Shown: positions 1 through 5,850 of the stretch, one piece after another
Layout of the letters: each line of letters begins with the position of its first letter
Numbering within the stretch: the stretch's first letter is position 1
NCBI GenBank assembly: GCA_946480015.1
Contig: CAMLIL010000151.1
Location: 1-8,465 of the forward strand
Direction of reading: 5' to 3'
From: an uncultured Oxalobacteraceae bacterium
Lineage (GTDB): Bacteria > Pseudomonadota > Gammaproteobacteria > Burkholderiales > Burkholderiaceae
Length of the DNA: 8,465 nucleotides
Translations under genes and position numbers: made by a program
Notes under the pieces: model-generated
Told to the model about the DNA's origin: nothing
The model's input: the letters and a program-made list of their open reading frames with translations, nothing else
Database searches by the model: none

Positions 1-209
1 TGCGGCAGGCCGCCGTTGCGCAAGGCCTGCACCGACAGCGCCGCCAGGCGGATATCGGGGTCGATCAGGCTGGCCGTGAGCGCCAGGAAGGCGGCGTCGC
101 CGACCAGCACGCAGTTGGCCTGCCCGCGCAGCGCCCAGGCCGCGCGGATCGAGATTTCCGGTCCGATCCCGGCCGGCTCGCCGGTAGTGATGGCGATGGC
201 CGGTCGCAT
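1..209 (-). CDS. pdxA: 4-hydroxythreonine-4-phosphate dehydrogenase PdxA, N-terminal part (3' end beyond window)
   Basis: PdxA oxidises 4-phosphohydroxy-L-threonine with NAD in the cytoplasm. The product decarboxylates and is condensed by PdxJ to pyridoxine 5'-phosphate (DXP-dependent vitamin B6 pathway). Only the first 69 residues are visible, against roughly 330 usual for the family. The diagnostic N-terminal motif [14 protein letters not shown] lies at residues 6-19, followed by a Rossmann-like strand [10 protein letters not shown] at 33-42. The ATG at 209-207 is separated from the surA stop codon by a single base (TAA-G-ATG). A weak AGGGA about 11 bases upstream, inside surA, could act as ribosome binding site, so the gene is probably translated by coupling to surA. 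The lptD-surA-pdxA order is conserved in many proteobacteria and supports the call. Truncation is due to the window edge, not to damage. Confidence 0.93.
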   Translation of the reverse strand, partial: MRPAIAITTGEPAGIGPEISIRAAWALRGQANCVLVGDAAFLALTASLIDPDIRLAALSVQALRNGGLP

Positions 210-210
210 C

Positions 211-1617
211 TTATTTGTCGTCCCTGAACTCGACGTAGGCGCGGTCGCGCACCTGGCGCGCCCAGTCTTCGGTCGCTTCGACCAGCTTGCGCTCGCGGAT
301 CGCATTGCGCGCGGCATTGCGCTGGCGCTCCTTGGACAGGTCGTCGCTCTTGCGTTCCATCACTTCGATCAGGTGGTAGCCATACGGGGTTTCGATGACC
401 CCGCTCACCTCGCCCGGCTTGAGATTGTTCATCGCGGTCTCGAATTCCGGCACGGTATCGCCGGGGAACAGCCAACCCAGGTCGCCCCCCTTGCTGGCCG
501 AACCGTCGTTGGAGAACAGGCGCGCCAGTTCCTCGAACTTGGCGGCCTTGTTATCCAGGCGTTCCTTCAATTCGGTCAGCTTGCGCTTGGCCTGGTCGGC
601 CGTCATGGTCGGCGTGACCTTGAGCAGGATGTGGCGCGCGTGGGTCTGCTGCACCAGGTTCTTTTCCTTGTTCTCGGCGGCGGTGCGGCGGTCCGTCAGC
701 TTGAGGATGTGAAAGCCGGTCGCACTCTTGATGATCTGCGTGACCTGGCCCGGCTTGAGCTTGCCGAGCGCCTCGGCGAAGATCGGCGGCAGGGTATTGG
801 ACGGGCGCCAGCCCACTTCGCCGCCCTTGAGCGCGTCCGGCGCGTCCGAATAGGTGGCGGCGATCTTGGCAAAGTCGCCGCCGGTGCGCAGCTGGCGCAT
901 CACTTCGTCGGCACGCGCCTTGCGCGCGGCGATCTGCTCGGGCGAGGCGTTTTCCGGGATGCGCACCATGATCTGCGAAATGTTCAACTCGACCTGTTCG
1001 GACGCGGCAGCCTTCTCGGCGGCCAGGAAGGTATCGACCTCGGCGTCGGAAATCTGGATCTTGTTGTCGACTTCATGCTCGCGCAGGCGCTGCATCATGA
1101 TCTCGTTGCGGATCTCTTCGCGGAAGGAAGCGAAGGTCACGCCGCTCTTTTCCAGCTGGTTGCGCAGCTCCTGCACACTCATCTTCTGCTGCTCGGCGAT
1201 CCGGCCGATCGCGCGGTCGAGCATCTGGTCTTCGACCTTCACACCCATTTCCTTGGCCAGCTGCGACTGGGCGCGCTCGACGATCATGCTCTCGACCACC
1301 TGGCGCTGCAGGTTGGCCGCATCCGGGATGGGCGCCTTCTGCGCCCGCATATTCGCTTCCACGGCGCGCACGCGCGCGGCGATCTCGTTGCGGGTGATGA
1401 CCTCGTCGTTGACCACCACCGCGATCGAATCGATCACGTTGGCGTCGGCCGCGGCCGGCGGCAGGAAGCCACCGGTCGGCTTGGCCGGCGCGGCGGCAGG
1501 CTTGGCGGCCGGCTTGGCGGCGGCCGGGGCCGCGCTCTGGGCGGCGGCCTGGCCGGCCATCAGCGCGGACAGCGCGAGCGCCGCGAGTTTGAATTGGTGC
1601 ACACTGGCTTTACGCAT
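211..1617 (-). CDS. surA: periplasmic peptidyl-prolyl isomerase and chaperone SurA
   Basis: SurA escorts unfolded beta-barrel proteins, LptD among them, across the periplasm to the BAM complex. From the ATG at 1617 the product has 468 residues, somewhat longer than the E. coli protein. It starts with a signal peptide (basic [10 protein letters not shown], hydrophobic core [10 protein letters not shown], likely cleavage after A26 in GQAAA|QS). An Ala/Pro/Lys-rich linker follows at about 28-48. The chaperone N-domain starts at [18 protein letters not shown] (62-79). Two parvulin domains follow: about 210-310 ([24 protein letters not shown]) and 323-423 ([32 protein letters not shown]). The C-terminal helix ends [12 protein letters not shown] at 1629, in frame 12 bases upstream, is an alternative start. 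Neither start has a strong Shine-Dalgarno sequence; I prefer the ATG because it begins a typical signal peptide. The gene lies 76 bases after lptD and 1 base before pdxA. Confidence 0.96.
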   Translation of the reverse strand: MRKASVHQFKLAALALSALMAGQAAAQSAAPAAAKPAAKPAAAPAKPTGGFLPPAAADANVIDSIAVVVNDEVITRNEIAARVRAVEANMRAQKAPIPDAANLQRQVVESMIVERAQSQLAKEMGVKVEDQMLDRAIGRIAEQQKMSVQELRNQLEKSGVTFASFREEIRNEIMMQRLREHEVDNKIQISDAEVDTFLAAEKAAASEQVELNISQIMVRIPENASPEQIAARKARADEVMRQLRTGGDFAKIAATYSDAPDALKGGEVGWRPSNTLPPIFAEALGKLKPGQVTQIIKSATGFHILKLTDRRTAAENKEKNLVQQTHARHILLKVTPTMTADQAKRKLTELKERLDNKAAKFEELARLFSNDGSASKGGDLGWLFPGDTVPEFETAMNNLKPGEVSGVIETPYGYHLIEVMERKSDDLSKERQRNAARNAIRERKLVEATEDWARQVRDRAYVEFRDDK

Positions 1618-1665
1618 ATCTGGAACCACTCATATCTGGTGAAACTGCGAAAAAACTGCTGCTAC

Positions 1666-1671
1666 TTTATA
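1666..1671 (-). promoter_or_regulatory. possible internal -10 box upstream of surA
   Basis: Read on the minus strand, the lptD-surA gap contains TATAAA, a 5/6 match to the sigma-70 -10 consensus, about 49 bases before the chosen surA ATG. The hexamer 17 bases further upstream (AGGCCT) does not resemble a -35 box. An internal surA-pdxA promoter is therefore only a possibility. The A/T-rich gap may simply be a spacer in a transcript that begins ahead of lptD. Confidence 0.22.
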
Positions 1672-1693
1672 CCCGGTCACGATTAATCAGGCC

Positions 1694-3973
1694 TTAGCGG
1701 GTCGAGGTGGCCGGATTGACCCTGGTATAGCCGGGAATGCTGCGATAGAACGACTCGAGCGGGCTGCCGAAGCCGAGCTTGGACAGTCCGTTCAGTTCGA
1801 GCTGGAAGAAGATCGGCGTGGACGTGTTGCGCGCGGTGGTCACGAAGCGCTGCGCGCCCATGCGGAACACCCAGCAGTCGGCCTTGTACTCCAGCCCCAG
1901 CAGACTTTCCAGAACTTTATGGTCGAGCATCGAATAGCTGACCCGGCCGACGCCGAACCAGCGATTCGTCAGCGGCCACTGGCTCGACACGTCCATATTC
2001 TTGAAACTGTCGCGCAGATAGCGGTACTCGGCGTTGATCACCTTCAGCGGCGCGGGACTGTACTGCACACCCGCGTTGGAGGTTACCACACTGCTTTTGC
2101 TGGCATTGTATTCGACGGCGCTGTCGAAGCTCCAGGTTTCCGAGATGCGCCCGGCGGCCGCCAGCAGCACGTCCGACTTGCTCTCGGTGCGCGGGGTACT
2201 GCCGTCGAGCTGGACGCGCTGCTCGCTCAGATAAAAGCGCTGGCCCAGCGCCAGGCGCAGGCGCTCGGTGCCGTTCGGTTCGATGAAGCGCGACACCAGC
2301 GCGGTGGTGACCTGGTTGGCGTCCGAGATCCGGTCCGAACCGATGAAGCGGTTTTCATTGAACAGCTGGGCAAAATTGAAACTCGACTCGGCCGAATCGA
2401 AGTTCGGGAACTGGCTCTGGTCCTTGTACGGCGTGTACACGTAGAACACGCGCGGCTCCAGCGTCTGCGTCATGGCCTTGCCGAGCAGCTTGGCCGGGCG
2501 TTCGAACACCAGCCCGCTGTCGAGCGAGAAGGTGGGCAGCGTACGGTTGAGCGAGCGCGCCGCCTCGCCGGTGACGGCATTGCGGTCGATCTGGTAAGCG
2601 CTGGCCTGCAGCTGCAGCTTGGGCGTGATGAAGTAGCCGGGCCGCACGAACGGATAGCTGATCTGCGGCTGCACCACCATGCGGTTGCCGCTGACCAGAT
2701 CGGGGTGCGAGAAACGCGTGATCTGCGCGTCCAGCGCCCAGTCGAAACCGGCCACGTCGTAACGGCCGGCGTGGAACAGGATTTCGGGCAGCCGGTCGTA
2801 AGGGCGCGCCACCGTCAGGGTCGGATCGGTCGCCGCGGCCGGGTCCTGCAGGATCTGGTAGTTCTGCACGCGCGCGGCCAGCGACCAGTACTGGCTGTTG
2901 TAATCGGTGCGCAGTTCGCGCAGCAGCTGGCGCTCGGCGCTGTACGAGACCGACTTGGAAAAATCGCTCGGATACTCGTTGTCGGACGCGCCGCGCACAT
3001 TCCAGCCGTAGGTCAGTCCGGGCGCCAGCACCTGCGCATGCACCGAATTGATGAACCAGCGGTTGGTCTTGGTGACTTTATCGTTAAGCAGCAGTTCGGC
3101 GTGCGTTTCGCCGTTGTACGGTCCCGCGTCGGTCACGCCCAGATAGCGCGCCGTGGCGCCCATCTGCAGGCCGTGGTCGAGCATCAGGCGCGGGTACAGC
3201 GTCAGGTCGCGGTTCGGCGCGATGTTGAAGTAATACGGCACCATCACCTCGGCGCGGCCCTTGGAGCCGAGGCCGATCGACGGCGGCAGCCAGCCGGAGC
3301 GGCGCGCGCCCGACAGCGAAAACGACATGGCCGGGGTGCCGATGATCGGCACGCCCTTGAAGTACACCACCGTCTTGCCGGCCACGCCGACGTCGCGGCC
3401 CTGGTCCAGGCGCAGGGTCGAGGACTTCAGATACCAGTCCGGATCGGGGCCCTCGCAGGTGCTGTAAGTGCCGTTGGTGACGACCGCCTCTTCCTCGGAC
3501 AGGAAATCGAGCCGGGTGGCCTTGCCCTGCGCATTATTGAGCTCCATCCGGTATTCCGGACGCAGCACCCAGCCGCGTCCGGTGGTCATGTTCAGCTGCA
3601 GCTGGTCGCCGGCATAGCGGTCGCCGAAGCGCGCCATCTTGACGTTGCCGTTGGCCGTGACCTCGTCCTCGACCTGCTTGAAGCACACCGTATCGGCGGT
3701 CAGCCGCATGTCGCCGCGTAGCAGTTCGGCATCGCCGATCAGATTGAGTTCGCGGTCGGGGCGCCCGGTGATTTCATCGGCGCGCGCGGTCACCGTGGTA
3801 TCGGTCGACGGCACCCGCTTGGGCATGGCCTTTTTCGGCACCGCCTTGTGGGCCGCCTTGGGACTGGCCTTGTGCGTGGTCTGGGCGTGCACCGGCACCG
3901 CGGAGGCGGTGACGAGCGCCGTCAGGGCATAGGCCCAACGCTGAGAGGGAGGCGAGACTGGAAACCAGCTCAT
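1694..3973 (-). CDS. lptD: LPS-assembly protein LptD (outer-membrane translocon barrel)
   Basis: LptD forms, with the lipoprotein LptE, the outer-membrane translocon that receives LPS from the LptA bridge and places it in the outer leaflet. The 759-residue product is close to the usual length. It has a signal peptide (core YALTALVTASAVPVHA, cleavage likely after A30) and a Lys/Ala/Pro-rich linker at about 33-56. The OstA/LptA-like jellyroll follows at about 60-200 (DEITGRPDRELNLIGDAEL, LTADTVCF, VEDEVTANGNVKM). The connecting motif GTPAMSFSLSGARRSGWLPP is at 212-231 and is typical of LptD. A long beta-barrel rich in aromatic strands runs to the C-terminus. Only three cysteines are present: C97, C173 and C700. 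C173 and C700 (in ADCWVF) match the E. coli C173 and CCW positions; the usual N-terminal cysteine and the second of the CC pair are missing. The start was chosen by the signal peptide; no clear Shine-Dalgarno sequence precedes it. It heads the lptD-surA-pdxA cluster and diverges from amgK. Confidence 0.96.
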   Translation of the reverse strand: MSWFPVSPPSQRWAYALTALVTASAVPVHAQTTHKASPKAAHKAVPKKAMPKRVPSTDTTVTARADEITGRPDRELNLIGDAELLRGDMRLTADTVCFKQVEDEVTANGNVKMARFGDRYAGDQLQLNMTTGRGWVLRPEYRMELNNAQGKATRLDFLSEEEAVVTNGTYSTCEGPDPDWYLKSSTLRLDQGRDVGVAGKTVVYFKGVPIIGTPAMSFSLSGARRSGWLPPSIGLGSKGRAEVMVPYYFNIAPNRDLTLYPRLMLDHGLQMGATARYLGVTDAGPYNGETHAELLLNDKVTKTNRWFINSVHAQVLAPGLTYGWNVRGASDNEYPSDFSKSVSYSAERQLLRELRTDYNSQYWSLAARVQNYQILQDPAAATDPTLTVARPYDRLPEILFHAGRYDVAGFDWALDAQITRFSHPDLVSGNRMVVQPQISYPFVRPGYFITPKLQLQASAYQIDRNAVTGEAARSLNRTLPTFSLDSGLVFERPAKLLGKAMTQTLEPRVFYVYTPYKDQSQFPNFDSAESSFNFAQLFNENRFIGSDRISDANQVTTALVSRFIEPNGTERLRLALGQRFYLSEQRVQLDGSTPRTESKSDVLLAAAGRISETWSFDSAVEYNASKSSVVTSNAGVQYSPAPLKVINAEYRYLRDSFKNMDVSSQWPLTNRWFGVGRVSYSMLDHKVLESLLGLEYKADCWVFRMGAQRFVTTARNTSTPIFFQLELNGLSKLGFGSPLESFYRSIPGYTRVNPATSTR

Positions 3974-4024
3974 GAAAAGATGCGTTTCACCACGAGGACA
4001 GGCGATTTTTTGAGTTGAATCTCG

Positions 4025-4030
4025 TATTAT
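4025..4030 (+). promoter_or_regulatory. -10 box of the divergent amgK operon promoter
   Basis: The plus strand reads TATTAT (5/6 match to TATAAT), 41 bases before the amgK ATG, giving a leader of about 35 nt. The hexamer at 17-bp spacing (GCGATT) is a weak -35. It overlaps the lptD -10 box by five bases on the opposite strand, so RNA polymerase could not open both promoters at once if both are real. Confidence 0.4.
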
Positions 4031-4031
4031 A
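4026..4031 (-). promoter_or_regulatory. -10 box of the lptD promoter
   Basis: On the minus strand this reads TATAAT, a perfect sigma-70 -10 hexamer, 52 bases before the lptD ATG. It would give a leader of about 45 nt. The -35 region is poor: CCAGTT at 17-bp spacing, while the better hexamer TTGAAG is only 13 bp away. This suggests an activator-assisted promoter or reliance on the -10 alone. I did not find a convincing sigma-E type promoter here, although lptD and surA are envelope-stress controlled in E. coli. Confidence 0.5.
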
Positions 4032-4071
4032 TGGGAATCTTCGTCTTCAACTGGATTCCACAGGCTGCTTC

Positions 4072-5127
4072 ATGTCTTCATTGTCAACACCCACCCCTGA
4101 TTCAACGCCTGATGCGCGCCTGACCCAGCTGAATGCCTGGCTCGCCCCGCTCGACCTGGTCGACCCGGCCAGCCGCCGCGCCGCCTCGGCCGACGCCAGC
4201 TTCCGCCGCTACTTCCGCTACGACGTGGTGCCGGCCCTGCGCGCGAAGCTGGGCGACACCCTGATCGCCATGGACGCGCCGCCCGAGCGCGAAAACGTCC
4301 CCGCCTTCGTGCACGTGCAAGGCCTGCTGCTGGAAGCCGGCGTGACGGTGCCGGCCATCGTCGCGCGCGACGTCGACAACGGCTTTCTGCTGCTGTCGGA
4401 CCTCGGCACCACCACCTACCTGCAGCGCATCGACAGCGACAACGCCGCCTTCATGTACTCGGACGCGGTGGATGCCCTGATCAAGTTCCAGCTGAACAGC
4501 CAGCCCGGCGCCCTGCCCGAGTACGACCGCGCCTTCGTGGTGCGCGAGCTCAATCTGTTCCCCGAATGGTTCGTCAGCCGCCACCTGGGCGTGACGATGA
4601 CGGACAAGCAAAGCGAGCAGCTGAACGGCGTGTTCGACGCCATCATCGCCAACGTGCTGGCGCAGCAGCAGGTCTTCATGCACCGCGATTTCCATTCGCG
4701 CAACCTGATGTTCCTCGAACAGGGCAACCCCGGCGTGCTGGACTTCCAGGATGCGGTGTACGGGCCGGTCACCTACGACCTGGCCTCGCTGCTGCGCGAC
4801 GCCTACGTGCAGTGGGACGAGGAAGTGGTGCTGGACTGGGTGGTGCGCTACTGGCAGAGCGCCAAGAAAGTCGGGCTGCCGGTCAATCCCGACATCGACG
4901 CCTTCTACCGCGACTTCGAATTCATGGCCCTGCAGCGCCACCTGAAAATCCTCGGCATCTTTTGCCGCCTGAACTACCGCGACGGCAAGAACGGCTACAT
5001 GGCCGACCTGGCCACCGTGAGCGACTACGTGCGCAAAACCTGCAACCGCTACACCGTCCTCAAACCACTGCTGCGCCTGCTCGACGAATTCGAAGCGCGC
5101 GCGCCGCAGGTCGGCTACACCTTTTAA
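4072..5127 (+). CDS. amgK: anomeric MurNAc/GlcNAc kinase AmgK (APH-fold)
   Basis: AmgK phosphorylates free N-acetylmuramate (and GlcNAc) at the anomeric position with ATP. It is the first dedicated step of the peptidoglycan recycling route known from Pseudomonas putida. The 351-residue product shows the aminoglycoside/choline phosphotransferase fold. The N-terminal ADASFRRYFR (40-49) is typical of the family and is followed by LLLSDLGTTTYL (106-117). The catalytic loop is HRDFHSRNLMF (204-214) with D206 and N211, and the metal-binding DFQDA starts at D224, followed by GPVTYDLASLLRDAYV. The ATG at 4072 is preferred, with a weak AGG seven bases upstream. The in-frame TTG at 4015 lies upstream of the predicted -10 box. 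The next gene encodes the uridylyltransferase that uses its product, which makes AmgK much likelier than an antibiotic kinase. The gene sits divergent to lptD, an arrangement I recall from pseudomonads. Confidence 0.9.
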   Translation: MSSLSTPTPDSTPDARLTQLNAWLAPLDLVDPASRRAASADASFRRYFRYDVVPALRAKLGDTLIAMDAPPERENVPAFVHVQGLLLEAGVTVPAIVARDVDNGFLLLSDLGTTTYLQRIDSDNAAFMYSDAVDALIKFQLNSQPGALPEYDRAFVVRELNLFPEWFVSRHLGVTMTDKQSEQLNGVFDAIIANVLAQQQVFMHRDFHSRNLMFLEQGNPGVLDFQDAVYGPVTYDLASLLRDAYVQWDEEVVLDWVVRYWQSAKKVGLPVNPDIDAFYRDFEFMALQRHLKILGIFCRLNYRDGKNGYMADLATVSDYVRKTCNRYTVLKPLLRLLDEFEARAPQVGYTF

Positions 5128-5131
5128 GAGG
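5126..5131 (+). promoter_or_regulatory. ribosome binding site of murU overlapping the amgK stop codon
   Basis: AAGAGG lies five bases before the murU ATG and shares its first two bases with the amgK TAA. It is the clearest Shine-Dalgarno sequence in the operon and fixes the murU start. Termination on amgK would place ribosomes directly over it, which favours coupled translation of the two recycling enzymes. Confidence 0.6.
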
Positions 5132-5136
5132 CGCGC

Positions 5137-5850
5137 ATGAAAGCCATGATTCTGGCCGCCGGCCGCGGCGAGCGGATGCGTCCCCTCACCGACACCTGTC
5201 CCAAGCCGCTGCTCAAGGTACGCGGACGCCCCCTGATCGTCTGGCACATCCTCAACCTGGTGCGCGCCGGGATCACCGAGATCGTCATCAACCACGCGCA
5301 CCTGGGCCAGATGATCGAGCAGGCGCTGGGCGACGGCAGCCAGTACGGCGCGTCGCTGGTCTACTCGCCCGAAGAAACCGCGCTGGAAACGGCCGGCGGC
5401 ATCGCCAACGCCCTGCACCTGCTGGGCGACGCGCCCTTCCTGGCCCTGTCCGGCGACATCTACTGTCCCTACTTCGACTTCGAGCAGGTCAAGGACGCGC
5501 TGCAGGACGACGACATGTGGGGCAAACCGCTGCCGGCCGAGCAGCGCGACGCCTGCTGGCTGTACCTCACCCCCAATCCCTGGCACAACCCGGGCGGCGA
5601 CTTCGCACTGACCATGTACTCGGTGGCCAACAGCGGCTCGCCGATGTGGAACTTCTCCAACATCGGAGTGTACCGGCCCGAGATGTTCGCCCACATCAAG
5701 CCCGGCACCCACGCCGGCCTGGGCAAGCTGATTCGCCAGTACGCCGAGCGCGGCCTGGTCGGCGGCGAAGTCTACGAAGGCGAATGGGTCAACGTCGGCA
5801 CCGTCGCCCAGCTCGACGAGCTGAACGCCCCGCTGGCGAAAAAACCATGA
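5137..5850 (+). CDS. murU: N-acetylmuramate alpha-1-phosphate uridylyltransferase MurU
   Basis: MurU joins UTP and MurNAc-1-phosphate to UDP-MurNAc in the cytoplasm. This bypasses MurA and MurB and is known to give intrinsic fosfomycin tolerance where AmgK is also present. The 237-residue product is a sugar-nucleotidyltransferase. It has the signature LAAGRGERMRPLTDTCPKPL (6-25) with the catalytic lysine of PKPL at K23. ITEIVINHAHLGQMIE is at 46-61, and ETAGGIANAL at 84-93. The metal-binding GD motif is ALSGDIY (103-109, D107), and the C-terminal EGEWVNVGTVAQLDEL is at 214-229. Length and motifs fit MurU better than the larger RmlA or GlmU enzymes. It lies nine bases after amgK and its TGA overlaps the pepP ATG. 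A run of six A occurs just before its stop codon. Confidence 0.92.
   Translation: MKAMILAAGRGERMRPLTDTCPKPLLKVRGRPLIVWHILNLVRAGITEIVINHAHLGQMIEQALGDGSQYGASLVYSPEETALETAGGIANALHLLGDAPFLALSGDIYCPYFDFEQVKDALQDDDMWGKPLPAEQRDACWLYLTPNPWHNPGGDFALTMYSVANSGSPMWNFSNIGVYRPEMFAHIKPGTHAGLGKLIRQYAERGLVGGEVYEGEWVNVGTVAQLDELNAPLAKKP

Noticed and set aside
16..1686. Plus-strand open frame of 556 codons opposite surA and pdxA
   Set aside because: It is antisense to two clearly homologous genes, and its Arg/Leu/Gly/His-rich composition is typical of the shadow frame of GC-rich coding DNA.
1640..1693. Possible terminator between lptD and surA (T6 run on the minus strand)
   Set aside because: No stable hairpin precedes the T run, and the conserved gene order argues for read-through.
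1919..3721. Plus-strand open frame of 600 codons opposite lptD
   Set aside because: lptD is intact on the other strand. The frame has no recognisable domain and is explained by the scarcity of stop codons in GC-rich sequence.
4015..4071. TTG start giving AmgK 19 extra residues
   Set aside because: It lies upstream of the predicted -10 box and adds residues unlike the family N-terminus. The ATG at 4072 is better placed.
4032..4124. 30-codon ATG frame overlapping the amgK start
   Set aside because: It begins at or before the expected transcript start and has no ribosome binding site, so it is unlikely to be translated.
4102..5712. Minus-strand open frame of 536 codons opposite amgK and murU
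   Set aside because: Both sense genes carry full catalytic motifs. The antisense frame is His/Val/Gly/Gln-rich without domain structure.
4566..5846. Upstream extension of the pepP frame through murU and amgK
   Set aside because: Family similarity begins at the ATG at 5847, which sits in the murU stop. The extension is Arg/Pro-rich noise in the +2 frame of murU.
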